This document shows positions 42,675 through 52,386 of a DNA stretch of 64,000 nucleotides, in pieces. Numbering within the stretch: the stretch's first letter is position 1; every line of letters starts with the position of its first letter. The notes beneath the pieces were generated by a model. It saw only the letters and a program-made list of their open reading frames with translations, did no database searches and was not told the DNA's origin. The translations under genes were made by a program, and so were the position numbers. The stretch comes from Microbacterium sufflavum. GTDB taxonomy: Bacteria; Actinomycetota; Actinomycetes; Actinomycetales; Microbacteriaceae. The stretch spans positions 1,426,001-1,490,000 of the forward strand of contig NZ_CP078076.1 in the NCBI RefSeq assembly GCF_023101165.1. The letters run 5' to 3'.

Positions 42675-43952
42675 ATGTCCGAGCAGTCCACCGCCGCCCT
42701 CTCCCCGGAGGACGAGGCCCGCGCCGCCCACGCGAAGAAGCGCGCGGGACGCAGTGCCGTCATCGGCGCCATCTTCCTCATGGCCACGAGCGCCATCGGG
42801 CCCGGCTTCATCACGCAGACCGCCACCTTCACGGCGCAGATGGGGGCCGCGTTCGCGTTCGCGATCCTGGTGTCGATCCTGGTCGACATCGCGGTGCAGC
42901 TGAACATCTGGCGCATGATCACCTCCTCGGGCAAGCGCGCCGGCGAGCTCGCCAACAGCGCCATCCCGTTCTCCGGGCACGTCATCGCCGTGCTCGTGGT
43001 GATCGGCGGCCTCGCGTTCAACATCGGCAACATCGCCGGGGGTGGCCTCGGTCTCAACGCCCTGCTCGGCATCGACGCGAAGATCGGCGGCGCACTCACC
43101 GCGGCGCTCGCGATCATCATCTTCCTGGTGAAGAAGGCCGGCAGGGTGATGGACGTCGTGCTCATCGTCCTCGGCATCGGCATGATCGTGATGACCGTGG
43201 TCGTCGCCCTGATCGCCCAGCCGCCCATCGGCGACGCGCTGCGGCAGACGTTCGTGCCCGACCAGCTCAACTTCGCCACCATCACCACCATCGTCGGCGG
43301 CACCGTCGGCGGCTACATCACCTACTCCGGCGCGCACCGCTACCTCGACTCCGGCCACGTCGGCCCGCAGTACGCGAAGCCCGTCATGCGCGCCGCGGCC
43401 AACGGCATCCTCGTCACCGGCATCATGCGGTACGTGCTGTTCCTCGCCATCCTCGGGGTCGTCGCCTCCGGTGTGGCACTCGACCTCTCGTCGCAGGCCG
43501 CGAACCCGGCCGGGCAGGCGTTCGGCGCCGTGCTGGGCGACGCGGGTCTGCGCATCTTCGGCGCGATCTTCTGGGCCGCCGCGATCAGCTCCGTGATCGG
43601 CGCCGCCTACACCTCGGCCACGTTCCTGTCGACGTTCACCGCGAAGCTGCACGGCGGCTGGCCCCTGCAGCTCGCGACCGTCGCCTTCATCGTCGTCTCG
43701 CTCGGGGTCTACCTCGCGATCGGCACGGCCCCCGCGGCGATCCTCGTGTTCGTCGGCGGCTTCAACGGCCTGATCCTGCCGATCGGCCTCACGGTGTTCA
43801 TGTACATCGGCTGGTTCCGGCGCGACCTGCTCGGCGACCGGAAGTACCCGATGTGGCTGCTGATCGCGGGTACCGTCGTGACCGCCCTCACCTGGTACAT
43901 GGGTGCCGTCTCGATCGGCCCCATCTTCGCCTTCCTCGGAATCGGAGCGTGA
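42675..43952 (+). CDS. Nramp-like permease (YcsG type), probable 5-oxoproline transporter
   Basis: A 425-residue, 11-12-helix protein of the Nramp/APC fold. The canonical TM1 metal motif DPGN is replaced ([14 protein letters not shown]), and the TM6 region reads [15 protein letters not shown]. Metal transport is therefore unlikely. In Bacillus the homologue YcsG lies with pxpA, ycsI and pxpBC, the same order as here, and 5-oxoproline or a related organic acid is the probable substrate. The stop is 4 bases before the pxpA start. Confidence 0.85.
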   Translation: MSEQSTAALSPEDEARAAHAKKRAGRSAVIGAIFLMATSAIGPGFITQTATFTAQMGAAFAFAILVSILVDIAVQLNIWRMITSSGKRAGELANSAIPFSGHVIAVLVVIGGLAFNIGNIAGGGLGLNALLGIDAKIGGALTAALAIIIFLVKKAGRVMDVVLIVLGIGMIVMTVVVALIAQPPIGDALRQTFVPDQLNFATITTIVGGTVGGYITYSGAHRYLDSGHVGPQYAKPVMRAAANGILVTGIMRYVLFLAILGVVASGVALDLSSQAANPAGQAFGAVLGDAGLRIFGAIFWAAAISSVIGAAYTSATFLSTFTAKLHGGWPLQLATVAFIVVSLGVYLAIGTAPAAILVFVGGFNGLILPIGLTVFMYIGWFRRDLLGDRKYPMWLLIAGTVVTALTWYMGAVSIGPIFAFLGIGA

Positions 43953-43956
43953 CGAC

Positions 43957-44721
43957 ATGGCGACCATCGACCTGAACTCGGACCTCGGCGAGAACGTCCC
44001 CGACCGGATCGTCAGCGACGACGCCAGCATGCTGCGCATCGTCACGAGTGCGAACGTGTCGTGCGGTTTCCACGCCGGCAGCCCCGAGGGCATCCGCGAG
44101 ACGCTCGCTGCGGCCGTGGCGGGAGGCGTCGTGATCGGCGCGCACCCCGGCTACCGCGACTACGAGAACTTCGGGCGCACGAAGGTCGACATCGACTCCG
44201 CGACGCTCCAGGCGCACGTCGAGTACCAGCTCGGCGCACTCCTGGGGCTCGCGGCCGCGGTGGGCGGTCGGGTCTCGTACGTCAAACCCCACGGCGCGCT
44301 CTACAACACCATCGCCCGCGACGAGCGGCAGTCGAAAGACGTGGTGGCGGCGATCCGTGCGGTCGACCCCTCGCTCGTGCTGCTCGGGCTCGCGGGAGGC
44401 GTGGTGCTCGACGTCGCGCAGCGGGCGGGGCTCGCGGTGGCCGCCGAGGCCTTCGCCGACCGCGCCTACCAGCCGGACGGACAGCTCGTGTCGCGCACCG
44501 AGGAGGGCGCCGTGCTGCACGACCCGACCGCGGTCGCCGAGCGCATGGTGCGCCTCGCCGCCGAGGGCGTGATCCGGGCGATCGACGGCACCGACGTCGC
44601 GGTGTCCGCCCAGTCCATCTGCGTGCACGGCGACAGCCCCGGCTCGGTCGCGATGGCCGCCGAGACGAAGCGCCTGCTGCAGGCCGAGGGCATCACGATC
44701 GCCCCGTTCGCCGGAGTGTGA
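43957..44721 (+). CDS. pxpA: 5-oxoprolinase subunit A (LamB/YcsF family)
   Basis: A 254-residue protein of the LamB/YcsF family, now known as subunit A of the bacterial ATP-dependent 5-oxoprolinase, which opens 5-oxoproline to glutamate. Signatures: [10 protein letters not shown] at the start, [11 protein letters not shown], and VKPHGALYN. Its partners PxpB and PxpC are encoded as one fused protein at 45523. Position 43957 is the ATG directly after the permease stop. Confidence 0.95.
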   Translation: MATIDLNSDLGENVPDRIVSDDASMLRIVTSANVSCGFHAGSPEGIRETLAAAVAGGVVIGAHPGYRDYENFGRTKVDIDSATLQAHVEYQLGALLGLAAAVGGRVSYVKPHGALYNTIARDERQSKDVVAAIRAVDPSLVLLGLAGGVVLDVAQRAGLAVAAEAFADRAYQPDGQLVSRTEEGAVLHDPTAVAERMVRLAAEGVIRAIDGTDVAVSAQSICVHGDSPGSVAMAAETKRLLQAEGITIAPFAGV

Positions 44722-44722
44722 C

Positions 44723-45523
44723 ATGTCCGTGCTCGCCACCACCGACCAGCTCACCGCTGCGCGCGCCGCCCGCGCCGCGCACCGGGCGGGACACTCCGCG
44801 CCCACCAGCGGCGTCGCGCCGGGACTGACGCAGGCGAACCTCATCGCCGTGCCTGCCGACTGGGCGTTCGAGACGCTGCTGTACGCGCAGCGCAACCCGA
44901 AGCCCTGCCCCGTGCTCGAGGTGATCGAGCAGGGCCAGGTGGAGTCACGGCTGGCGCCGGGCAGCGACATCCGCACCGACATCGGCCGTTACCGCATCTG
45001 GCGCGACGGCGAGCTCGCGGAGGAGGTGACCGACGCGACGGCCGCGTGGGCCGAGCAGCCCGACCTCGTCGCGTTCCTCATCGGCTGCAGCTTCACGTTC
45101 GAGACCGGTCTCGTCGAGGCGGGCATCCCCATCCGTCACCAGGAGCTCGGGCGCAACGTGCCGATGTACCGCACGGCCGTGGACTGCGCGCCGGCCGGAC
45201 GGCTGCGCGGCGAGATGGTCGTGTCGATGCGCCCGATCCCCGCGGACCGCGTGGCCGACGCCGTGCAGATCTCCGCCCGCACGCCGGCCGTGCACGGCGC
45301 ACCCGTGCACATCGGCGACCCGGCCTCGCTGGGCATCACCGACCTGTCGACCCCGGACTTCGGCGACGCCCCCGAGCTGCGCGACGGCGAGATCCCCGTG
45401 TTCTGGGCCTGCGGCGTGACCCCGCAGGCGGCGATCATGGCGTCGAAGCCGCCGTTCGCCGTGACGCACGCCCCCGGGTACATGTTCGTGACCGACGTGC
45501 CCGATGCGGAGTACCGGGTCTGA
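44723..45523 (+). CDS. YcsI/D-glutamate cyclase-family putative hydro-lyase (DUF1445)
   Basis: A 266-residue protein of the DUF1445/YcsI family. [12 protein letters not shown] near the start and GCSFTFE in the middle are family signatures, and [20 protein letters not shown] is the conserved C-terminal block. Relatives include D-glutamate cyclase, which converts D-glutamate to 5-oxo-D-proline. That would explain its place between pxpA and pxpBC: it may feed D-glutamate into the 5-oxoprolinase (inference). Its stop shares one base with the next ATG. Confidence 0.88.
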   Translation: MSVLATTDQLTAARAARAAHRAGHSAPTSGVAPGLTQANLIAVPADWAFETLLYAQRNPKPCPVLEVIEQGQVESRLAPGSDIRTDIGRYRIWRDGELAEEVTDATAAWAEQPDLVAFLIGCSFTFETGLVEAGIPIRHQELGRNVPMYRTAVDCAPAGRLRGEMVVSMRPIPADRVADAVQISARTPAVHGAPVHIGDPASLGITDLSTPDFGDAPELRDGEIPVFWACGVTPQAAIMASKPPFAVTHAPGYMFVTDVPDAEYRV

Positions 45524-47103
45524 TGCGCATCCTCACGGCCTCCGACGGCGCGCTCCTGGTCGAGGCGGACGACCTCGAACAGGCCATGCGGCTCAACCTC
45601 GCGTGGGACGGCGTGCCCGGCGTGGTCGAGCGCATCCCCGGCGCGCGCACGGTGCTGGTGCGCTACGACCCGCTGCGCACCACGGCCGCCGCGCTCGCCG
45701 GGGTGCTCGCCGCGACCGAGGTCGACGCCGCCGAGCTCCCCGATGCGGGCGAGGTCGAGGTGCCGGTGCGCTACGACGGGGAAGACCTCGACGAGACGGC
45801 GACGCTGCTCGGGGTGTCGGCGGAAGAGCTCGTCGCGCGTCACCTCGCGGCCGACTGGCGGGTCGCGTTCTCGGGCTTCGCGCCCGGCTTCGGCTATGCG
45901 GTGAGCGACGACGCGCTGTTCGACGTGCCGCGCCGCTCGTCGCCGCGCACGCGCGTGCCCGCGGGCTCGGTCGCGCTCGCCGGAGCCTTCAGCGGCGTGT
46001 ACCCCCGCGAGAGCCCCGGCGGTTGGCAGCTGATCGGCCGCACCGACCTGGCCATGTGGGACATCGACCGCGACCCTCCCGCACTGTTCGCACCCGGGCG
46101 GCGGGTGCGGTTCGTGCGGGCCGAGCGGGCCGCGGTCGTCGCGTCGGCCGAGAGCGCCGGCGGCGCGGATCCGCGCGGCGGAGAAGCCTCCGCGACCCAG
46201 GGGCCGCGCGCTCCCGGAGCCCCCGCCGTAGAGGTCGTGCGCTCGTCGCTGCAGCTGCTCGTGCAGGACGAGGGTCGCGCGGGCTATGCCGCCCTGGGCG
46301 TCTCGGCCTCCGGCATCGCGGACCGGGTGGCCCTGCGCGACGCCAACCGCGCGGTCGGCAACCCCTCCGCCGCTGCCGTCCTGGAGTGCGTGGGCGGTGC
46401 GGTGCTGCGGTTCCACGGAGCCGGGGTGGCCGCGGTGGCCGGAGCGACCGGGGTCCTCACCCTCACGGACGCCGCCGGCGTGCCGCGCGACATCGCCCCC
46501 GGGGCACCGTTCGCCACGGTCGACGGCGACGAGCTCACCCTCGGTCACCCCGAGCGCGGGCTGCGCTTCGTGATCGCCGTGCGCGGGGGGATCGACGTCG
46601 CCCCGGCGCTCGGCAGCCGCGCCAGCGACACCCTCGCCGGGCTCGGCCCGCGGCCCCTCGCGGCGGGCGATGTCGTGCCGATCGGCACGGCCCCGGTGAC
46701 CTCGGTGGATCCGGTCGTCCTGCCGCGCGACCTTCCCGCCCCGGGCGACACCGTGGCGCTCGAGATCACGCTCGGCCCGCGCGACGACTGGTTTACCGCG
46801 GCCGGGGTCGCCGCGCTCACGGGTCAGGAGTGGACGGTGACGCCGCGCTCCGACCGCGTCGGCATCCGGCTGCACGGCGAGGTGCCGCTGGAGCGTGCCG
46901 TGGGCGGGGAGCTGCCCAGCGAGGGCGCGGTGACCGGCGCGATCCAGGTGCCGCCGGACGGTCAGCCCGTGCTGTTCCTCCCCGATCATCCGCTCACGGG
47001 CGGCTACCCCATCATCGGCGCACTCACCGATCGCAGCCTCGACCTCGCCGCGCAGCTCCCGCCGGGGGTGCACGTGCGCTTCATCGTGAAGGAGACCCCA
47101 TGA
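45523..47103 (+). CDS. Fused 5-oxoprolinase subunits PxpB-PxpC (KipI-KipA fusion)
   Basis: A 526-residue fusion. Residues about 1-205 are the KipI/PxpB domain ([10 protein letters not shown] and [10 protein letters not shown]). An Ala/Gly-rich linker (about 205-235) follows. Residues 235-526 are the KipA/PxpC domain (LQDEGR-type start, [25 protein letters not shown]). Together with PxpA this would form ATP-dependent 5-oxoprolinase. In Bacillus the two are separate proteins, so the fusion fixes their ratio. The start is set by the TGATG junction. Confidence 0.93.
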   Translation: MRILTASDGALLVEADDLEQAMRLNLAWDGVPGVVERIPGARTVLVRYDPLRTTAAALAGVLAATEVDAAELPDAGEVEVPVRYDGEDLDETATLLGVSAEELVARHLAADWRVAFSGFAPGFGYAVSDDALFDVPRRSSPRTRVPAGSVALAGAFSGVYPRESPGGWQLIGRTDLAMWDIDRDPPALFAPGRRVRFVRAERAAVVASAESAGGADPRGGEASATQGPRAPGAPAVEVVRSSLQLLVQDEGRAGYAALGVSASGIADRVALRDANRAVGNPSAAAVLECVGGAVLRFHGAGVAAVAGATGVLTLTDAAGVPRDIAPGAPFATVDGDELTLGHPERGLRFVIAVRGGIDVAPALGSRASDTLAGLGPRPLAAGDVVPIGTAPVTSVDPVVLPRDLPAPGDTVALEITLGPRDDWFTAAGVAALTGQEWTVTPRSDRVGIRLHGEVPLERAVGGELPSEGAVTGAIQVPPDGQPVLFLPDHPLTGGYPIIGALTDRSLDLAAQLPPGVHVRFIVKETP

Positions 47104-48812
47104 CCCGTGTGCTCATCGCCAACCGCGGCGAGATCGCGGTGCGCGTGATCCGCGCCTGCGCCGAGGCCGGATACACGTCGGTCGCCGTGTACGCCGATCA
47201 GGATGCGGATGCGCTGCACGTGCGGCTCGCCGACGAGGCCGTCGGCCTGGGCGGTGACACGGCGGCGAGCACCTACCTGTCGGTCGAGGCGCTGATCGAC
47301 GCCGCGCGCCGCAGCGGGGCCGACGCGGTGCACCCCGGCTACGGCTTCCTCTCCGAGAGCGCGGCGTTCGCGCGGGCTGTCGAGGGCGCGGGCCTGGTGT
47401 GGATCGGCCCGTCGCCGGAGAGCATCGACGCCCTCGGCGACAAGATGACCGCGCGGCGCATCGCCCAGCGGGTCGGCGCACCCCTCGCGGCCGGCACCGA
47501 CGAGCCGCTCTCCGGCCCGGAGGAGGCCGTGGCCTTCGCCGAGGAGCACGGGCTGCCGATCGCCATCAAGGCCGCGTTCGGCGGGGGCGGCCGCGGCCTC
47601 AAGGTCGTGCGGGAGCTGTCCGAGGTGGCGGCGGCGTTCGAGGCGGCGACGCGGGAGGCCGTGGCCGCGTTCGGTCGCGGCGAGTGCTTCGTGGAGCGGT
47701 TCCTGGAGCGCCCCCGGCACATCGAGGTGCAGGTGCTGGGAGACGGCCGCGGCGGCGTGGTCGTGGTGGGCGACCGCGACTGCTCGATGCAGCGGCGCAA
47801 CCAGAAGCTGATCGAGGAGGCACCGGCACCCGCACTCGCTCCGGAGCAGCGGTCGGCGATCCACGAGGCGGCGCGGGCGATCTGCGCCGAGGTGCAGTAC
47901 CGCGGGGCGGGCACCGTGGAGTTCCTGCTCGCGGCCGACGGCACGATCTCGTTCCTCGAGGTCAACACGCGCCTCCAGGTCGAGCATCCGGTGACGGAGG
48001 AGGTCACGGGCACCGACCTCGTGCGCGAGCAGTTCCGCATCGCGTTCGGCGAGGGGCCGTCGTTCACCGAGACCCCGCGGCCGTCGGGTCACGCGTTCGA
48101 GTTCCGCATCAACGCGGAAGACCCCGGTCGCGGGTTCCTTCCCAGCCCGGGGCGGGTCGAGGCGCTGCGCATCCCCGGCGGCCCCGGCGTGCGATGGGAC
48201 AGCGGCATCGAGGCGGGCGACGTGGTGCAGCCCGCGTTCGACTCCCTGATCGCCAAGCTCATCGTGCACGCGGACACCCGGGAGGCCGCCCTCGTGCGAG
48301 CACGCCGGGCGCTGCGCGAGCTCGCCGTCGACGGCCCGGCGACCGTGATCCCGTTCGACCTCCGCGCGATCGACGACCCCGCGTTCGCGACCGACACCTT
48401 CGGGGTGCACACGCAGTGGATCGAGACGGTGCTGCTGCCCGCGCTCGACGCGCAGCCGCGACCGGCGGTCGCACCGGTGTCCGGGCTGCAGCGGTTCCCC
48501 GTGGAGGTCGATGGCCGCCGGGTCGTGCTCGGGCTGCCCGCGGAGCTGCTGGCGGGGATCGGCCGTCCGGCGACGGAGGCGGCACCGGAGCCTGCGGCGG
48601 ACGCGTCCGAGCTCCGGACTCCCGCGCCGGGCACGCTCGTGCGGTGGCTGCTCGACGACGGCGCGGAGGTCGCGGCGGGCGACCCGGTGGCCGTGCTCGA
48701 CGCGATGAAGATGGAGACGACGGTCACCGCGCACCGCCCCGGCACTCTCACCCGCCGCGCGGAGACCGGCGCGACCGTCGCGCCCGACGCCGTCCTCGCC
48801 ACGATCGCCTGA
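47100..48812 (+). CDS. Biotin carboxylase fused to biotin carboxyl carrier domain
   Basis: A 570-residue protein. Biotin carboxylase domains (residues 1-445) include [17 protein letters not shown], the ATP-grasp glycine loop GGGGRGLK and the [14 protein letters not shown] catalytic stretch. A 45-residue linker leads to a biotinyl domain (about 500-570) with K537 in DAMKMETT as the biotin site. ATGA overlap with the PxpBC gene places it in the same operon. No carboxyltransferase subunit is encoded nearby. Biotin carboxylase genes recur in oxoprolinase operons, but their role there is not settled. It could also serve as a general acyl-CoA carboxylase alpha chain. Confidence 0.93.
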   Translation: MTRVLIANRGEIAVRVIRACAEAGYTSVAVYADQDADALHVRLADEAVGLGGDTAASTYLSVEALIDAARRSGADAVHPGYGFLSESAAFARAVEGAGLVWIGPSPESIDALGDKMTARRIAQRVGAPLAAGTDEPLSGPEEAVAFAEEHGLPIAIKAAFGGGGRGLKVVRELSEVAAAFEAATREAVAAFGRGECFVERFLERPRHIEVQVLGDGRGGVVVVGDRDCSMQRRNQKLIEEAPAPALAPEQRSAIHEAARAICAEVQYRGAGTVEFLLAADGTISFLEVNTRLQVEHPVTEEVTGTDLVREQFRIAFGEGPSFTETPRPSGHAFEFRINAEDPGRGFLPSPGRVEALRIPGGPGVRWDSGIEAGDVVQPAFDSLIAKLIVHADTREAALVRARRALRELAVDGPATVIPFDLRAIDDPAFATDTFGVHTQWIETVLLPALDAQPRPAVAPVSGLQRFPVEVDGRRVVLGLPAELLAGIGRPATEAAPEPAADASELRTPAPGTLVRWLLDDGAEVAAGDPVAVLDAMKMETTVTAHRPGTLTRRAETGATVAPDAVLATIA

Positions 48813-48897
48813 CCCCCGTCCGGCCCGGCCGTCCCGCCCCGCCCCCGTCCTCCCGCCCCCGCCCGCCCCGCCCCCGCCCGACCGGCGCGTGGGAGTG

Positions 48898-48937
48898 CGA
48901 AAACGCACCTCCGACGTGCGTGGGAGGTGCGTTTTCG
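48898..48937. terminator. Bidirectional terminator between convergent operons
   Basis: Perfect 15-bp arms CGAAAACGCACCTCC (48898-48912) and GGAGGTGCGTTTTCG (48923-48937) with a 10-base loop. Each strand ends the stem with GCGTTTTC, so transcription from both sides could stop here. It lies in the 163-base gap between the biotin carboxylase and uracil permease genes. Confidence 0.88.
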
Positions 48938-48975
48938 ATCCCGACAGTGGACGGGACGGGACGGGACCCCGGGCG

Positions 48976-50331
48976 TTACGCGGGGTCGCCGCCCAGGGGG
49001 CCGACGGGCTCGAGGGGCTTCGGGTCGTCGGCGCCGGTCTTGCGGGCGCGGGCGATCAGGTTGCCCAGGTGGTAGATGAGCAGCGCCGCGACGGTGCCGA
49101 GGACGATGCCGCCGAACGCGAAGTCGCCGAGCTGCATCGAGAACCCGGCGATGCCGATCACGAGCGACACCGCGGCCGTGTACTGGTTGACCGGGCGCGA
49201 GAAGTCCACGCGGCTGTCGACCCAGATCTTGATGCCGATGATGCCGATCAGGCCGTACAGGGCCGTGGTCGCGCCGCCCAGCACGCCGGCGGGGATCGAG
49301 TTGAACACCTCGCCGACCTTGGGGGAGAACGCGAGCAGGATCGCGAACAGGCCCGCCACCCAGTAGACGGCGGTCGAGTACACGCGGGTCGCGGCCATCA
49401 CGCCGATGTTCTCGCCGTAGGTCGTGGTGCCCGAGCCGCCGAAGCCGCCCGCGATCGTGGTCGCGACGCCGTCGGCGATCAGTGCGCGGCCGGTGTGCTT
49501 GTTGATCGACGGGTCCTCGGTCATGGTCGCGACGCCGCGCACGTGGCCGACGTTCTCGGCGATGAGCACGAGCACGACCGGCAGGAACATCGCGATGGTC
49601 GACCACGTGCCCGGCTCGACGAAGTCGGGGAGCTGGAAGTGCGGCAGGCCGACCCAGGGTGCCTCGGCGATGAGCTCGGCCGGTGTCTTGCCGCCGCGGA
49701 GGGCGTTGGGCACGTCGAACGAGCCGGTGAACGCGGCCCAGATGAAGCCGACCGCGACGCCGAGGAAGATCGAGATGCGGCCGAGGAAGCCGCGGAACAG
49801 CACCGCGAACAGGATGATCGCGACGAGGGTGATGGTCGCGGTCACCGGGTCGAGCTGGAAGTTGCTCCACGCGGTGGGGGCGAGGTTGAATCCGATCAGG
49901 GCGACGATGGCCCCTGCGACCACCGGGGGCATGAGTGCGTCGACCCATCGCAGCCCGGCGAACTGCACGACGAGCCCGACGACGGCGAGGAGCACGCCGA
50001 CCGCGACGACGCCCGCGAGCGCCGAGCCGGTGCCACCCGCGGCGACGGCGGCCGTGATCGGGGCGATGAACGCGAACGAGGAGCCGAGGTAGCTGGGCAG
50101 CTGGTTCTTCGTGATGAGCAGGAAGATGAGGGTGCCGAGGCCGCTGAACAGCAGGGTCGTCGAGACCGGGAAGCCCGTCAGCGTCGGCACGAGGAAGGTG
50201 GCGCCGAACATCGCGACGACGTGCTGGAGTCCGATCGCGACGGTGGCGGACCAGCTCAGGCGCTCGTCGGGACGGACGACCGCGCCGGCCTCGATCGTGC
50301 GTCCGTTTCCGTGCAGCTTCCACAGGGGCAT
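48976..50331 (-). CDS. uraA: Uracil/xanthine permease of the NCS2 family (UraA-like)
   Basis: A 451-residue, 14-helix NCS2 transporter. The substrate-site motifs match UraA: AENVGHVRG (first Glu) and GGSGTTTYGENIGVMAATR (second Glu). The start LWKLHGNG is typical of uracil permeases. It is 148 bases downstream of purC on the same strand but has its own promoter region. The substrate is most likely uracil; xanthine cannot be ruled out. Confidence 0.92.
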   Translation of the reverse strand: MPLWKLHGNGRTIEAGAVVRPDERLSWSATVAIGLQHVVAMFGATFLVPTLTGFPVSTTLLFSGLGTLIFLLITKNQLPSYLGSSFAFIAPITAAVAAGGTGSALAGVVAVGVLLAVVGLVVQFAGLRWVDALMPPVVAGAIVALIGFNLAPTAWSNFQLDPVTATITLVAIILFAVLFRGFLGRISIFLGVAVGFIWAAFTGSFDVPNALRGGKTPAELIAEAPWVGLPHFQLPDFVEPGTWSTIAMFLPVVLVLIAENVGHVRGVATMTEDPSINKHTGRALIADGVATTIAGGFGGSGTTTYGENIGVMAATRVYSTAVYWVAGLFAILLAFSPKVGEVFNSIPAGVLGGATTALYGLIGIIGIKIWVDSRVDFSRPVNQYTAAVSLVIGIAGFSMQLGDFAFGGIVLGTVAALLIYHLGNLIARARKTGADDPKPLEPVGPLGGDPA

Positions 50332-50372
50332 GCGGGCTCCTCAGGGTTCGGGGGTGGCGGGAGTGCTGAAGA

Positions 50373-50468
50373 AACACTACCGATTCCTGAGTGTTGCCTG
50401 AGCGCCGATCGGCCAGCCGCTCCTCTACGCGGGTGACGACGTCAGCCACACCGACGTGCGGCGTGTGG
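50373..50468. promoter_or_regulatory. purC-uraA intergenic region with two inverted repeats
   Basis: CCACAC-N11-GTGTGG (50446-50468) begins 12 bases after the purC stop and could terminate purC. AACACT-N11-AGTGTT (50373-50395) lies upstream of the permease start, and its AGTGTT overlaps a possible -10 on the minus strand. The second may be an operator for uraA. Confidence 0.4.
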
Positions 50469-50479
50469 AGTAGTCCGGC

Positions 50480-51355
50480 TCAGGCGCCCAGGCGGTCGAT
50501 GAGTTCGCGGTAGCGCGCGGTCGTCCGGGCGACGACCTCGTCGGGCAGCGCGGGCGGCTCGCCCTGCTTGTCCCAGTTCGCGGCGAGCCAGTCGCGCACG
50601 ATCTGCTTGTCGAAGCTCGCCATCCGCTCGGCCGGGGTGGTGCCGGTGCGCCAGGCCTCGGCGTCCCAGTACCGCGAGGAGTCGCTGGTGAGCACCTCGT
50701 CGGCGAGGCGCAGGGTGCCGTCGGCATCGGTGCCGAACTCGAACTTGGTGTCGGCCAGGATCAGGCCCCGCTCCTCGGCGATCGCCGCCGCCTTCGCGTA
50801 CACGGCCAGGGAGGTGTCGCGCAGCTCGGCCGCTCGCTCGGCACCGACCAGCTCGACGACGCGGTCGAACGTGATGTTCTCGTCGTGCTCGCCCATCGGC
50901 GCCTTGTACGCGGGGGTGAACAGCGGTTCGGGCAGCCGGTCGCCGTTGTGCAGGCCGTCCGGGAGCGTGATGCCGCACACCGTGCCGTGCTCCTGATACT
51001 CGGCCCAGCCGGAGCCGGTGATGTAGCCGCGCACGACGCACTCGATCGGGAGCATCTCCAGCGACTGGGCGAGCATCGCGCGGTCGGCGACCTCCTCGGG
51101 CAGCTCGCCCGGGGCCAGGTGGTTCGGCACGTCGAGCTGGGCGAACCACCAGCGGCTGAGGCGGGTGAGCAGGGCCCCCTTGTCGGTGATGCCGGGCGAC
51201 AGCACCACGTCGAAGGCGCTCACCCGGTCGGAGGCGACGACGAGGATGCGGGTGTCGGCCGGGTCCTCCGAGGCGTAGAGGTCGCGGACCTTGCCGGAGT
51301 AGAGGTGTCGCCAACCGGGGATGCTCTGCGCGGTGCCTGCCGTGGGTGTGCTCAC
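50480..51355 (-). CDS. purC: Phosphoribosylaminoimidazole-succinocarboxamide synthase (SAICAR synthase)
   Basis: A 291-residue PurC that joins CAIR and aspartate with ATP in purine synthesis. Signatures: YSGKVRDLY near the start, ASDRVSAFDVVLSPGITDKG, and ADTKFEFGTD for the metal/ATP site. It starts at a GTG with no Shine-Dalgarno. GATAAT ends 6 bases upstream (51367-51362), so the mRNA is probably leaderless. Confidence 0.95.
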   Translation of the reverse strand: MSTPTAGTAQSIPGWRHLYSGKVRDLYASEDPADTRILVVASDRVSAFDVVLSPGITDKGALLTRLSRWWFAQLDVPNHLAPGELPEEVADRAMLAQSLEMLPIECVVRGYITGSGWAEYQEHGTVCGITLPDGLHNGDRLPEPLFTPAYKAPMGEHDENITFDRVVELVGAERAAELRDTSLAVYAKAAAIAEERGLILADTKFEFGTDADGTLRLADEVLTSDSSRYWDAEAWRTGTTPAERMASFDKQIVRDWLAANWDKQGEPPALPDEVVARTTARYRELIDRLGA

Positions 51356-51361
51356 CCGCCC

Positions 51362-51367
51362 ATTATC
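51362..51367 (-). promoter_or_regulatory. Leaderless -10 element of purC
   Basis: GATAAT on the minus strand, 6 bases from the GTG at 51355, is close to the TATAAT consensus. Transcription would begin at the start codon. Confidence 0.6.
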
Positions 51368-51459
51368 CCGGTCTCCCGTGGCGGCGCCCGCACAGAAGTC
51401 AAGGGGAGCGCGGGCCGCGTGCTCCCGGGGCGAGGATCGCCGCATCGAAGGGAGCGGGT

Positions 51460-51672
51460 ATGACGAAGGATCTCGCGAAAGGCGATCGGGTGAGCTGGAA
51501 CACGTCGCAGGGGCGCACGCGCGGCACGGTGGTCGAGAAGCGGACGAAGGACTTCACGTTCGCGGGGCAGCACTTCACCGCCTCGGACGAGGAGCCGGCG
51601 TATCTCGTGGAGTCGGAGAAGAGCGGCGATCGTGCGGCGCACAAGGGCTCCGCTCTGCGTCGGCTGGGGTGA
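51460..51672 (+). CDS. DUF2945 (HVA1/hypervirulence TUDOR-like) small protein
   Basis: A 70-residue protein with the DUF2945 pattern: KGDRVSWNTSQGRTRGTV at the start, HFTASDEEPAYLVESEKSG in the middle, HKGSALRRL at the end. This predicts a small beta-barrel. The family is widespread and of unknown function; the fold suggests nucleic acid or protein binding. GGGAG precedes ATG 51460. It lies between purC (divergent) and the PadR operator. Confidence 0.85.
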   Translation: MTKDLAKGDRVSWNTSQGRTRGTVVEKRTKDFTFAGQHFTASDEEPAYLVESEKSGDRAAHKGSALRRLG

Positions 51673-51727
51673 GACGCCCGGAACCGGTATCGCCGCGCGC
51701 GACGTGGCGCGGGAGCCTGATCGGGCG

Positions 51728-51745
51728 TATAGTCCACATGGACTA
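51728..51745. promoter_or_regulatory. PadR operator overlapping its own -10
   Basis: TAGTCCA-CA-TGGACTA (51730-51745) is a perfect 7-bp inverted repeat. It overlaps TATAGT (51728-51733), a good -10. A bound PadR protein would repress the PadR-efflux pair. Confidence 0.78.
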
Positions 51746-51759
51746 ATCGAGGTGGGGAC

Positions 51760-52386
51760 ATGGCGAAGGACCCGGTGGACGCGCTCACGCCGCTCGGCGT
51801 GATGGTGCTCGCGCTGCTGCGCGAGAGCGACATGCACCCCTACGAGATGGTCCGACTGCTGCGCGCTCGGCACGACGATCGGCTCATCACCGTCACCAAC
51901 GGCACGCTGTACCACACGGTCGCCCGGCTGCAGCGGGCGGGGCTGCTCGCCGAGGTCGGGACCGACCGCGACGGAAAGCGGCCGGAGCGCACGACCTACA
52001 CGCTCACCGACGCGGGGCGCGAGACGGTGGTCTCCTGGGTGCGTCGCGCCCTGCCCCGCATCGATCGCGAGGTCGACGCCCGGGTCGCGCTCGCCGAGGC
52101 CCACAACCTCGAACGCACCGATGTCGTCGCGCTGCTCCACGACCGCCGCGCCGCCCTCCGGGACTCGCACGCGCTGCACCATGACGGGCTCCGCGGCGCC
52201 CGCACCAAGGGCGTCCCCGCCCAGGTCCTCGTCGAGATCGAGCGACAGGAGGCGCTGCTCGACGCGGAGCTGCGCTGGCTCGACTCCCTGCTCACCCGCC
52301 TCGACGGCGACGATCTCCCCTGGGGGCCGGACGCCTTCGACGACTCCGACCGCTACCGCGCTCAGCGAAAGGCTGCACAGCAATGA
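51760..52386 (+). CDS. PadR-family transcriptional regulator of the efflux pump
   Basis: A 208-residue PadR protein. The winged helix (residues 8-85) contains MHPYEMVRLLRARHDDRL and NGTLYHTVARLQRAGLL. The C-terminal Vir_act_alpha_C-type helices (about 95-195) mediate dimerisation. GAGGTGGGG precedes the ATG. The stop overlaps the pump gene (ATGA), so regulator and pump are made together. The inducer is likely a pump substrate. Confidence 0.92.
   Translation: MAKDPVDALTPLGVMVLALLRESDMHPYEMVRLLRARHDDRLITVTNGTLYHTVARLQRAGLLAEVGTDRDGKRPERTTYTLTDAGRETVVSWVRRALPRIDREVDARVALAEAHNLERTDVVALLHDRRAALRDSHALHHDGLRGARTKGVPAQVLVEIERQEALLDAELRWLDSLLTRLDGDDLPWGPDAFDDSDRYRAQRKAAQQ

Noticed and set aside
42675..43952. 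Manganese/divalent metal Nramp transporter
   Set aside because: The DPGN motif is absent and the operon is for 5-oxoproline use.
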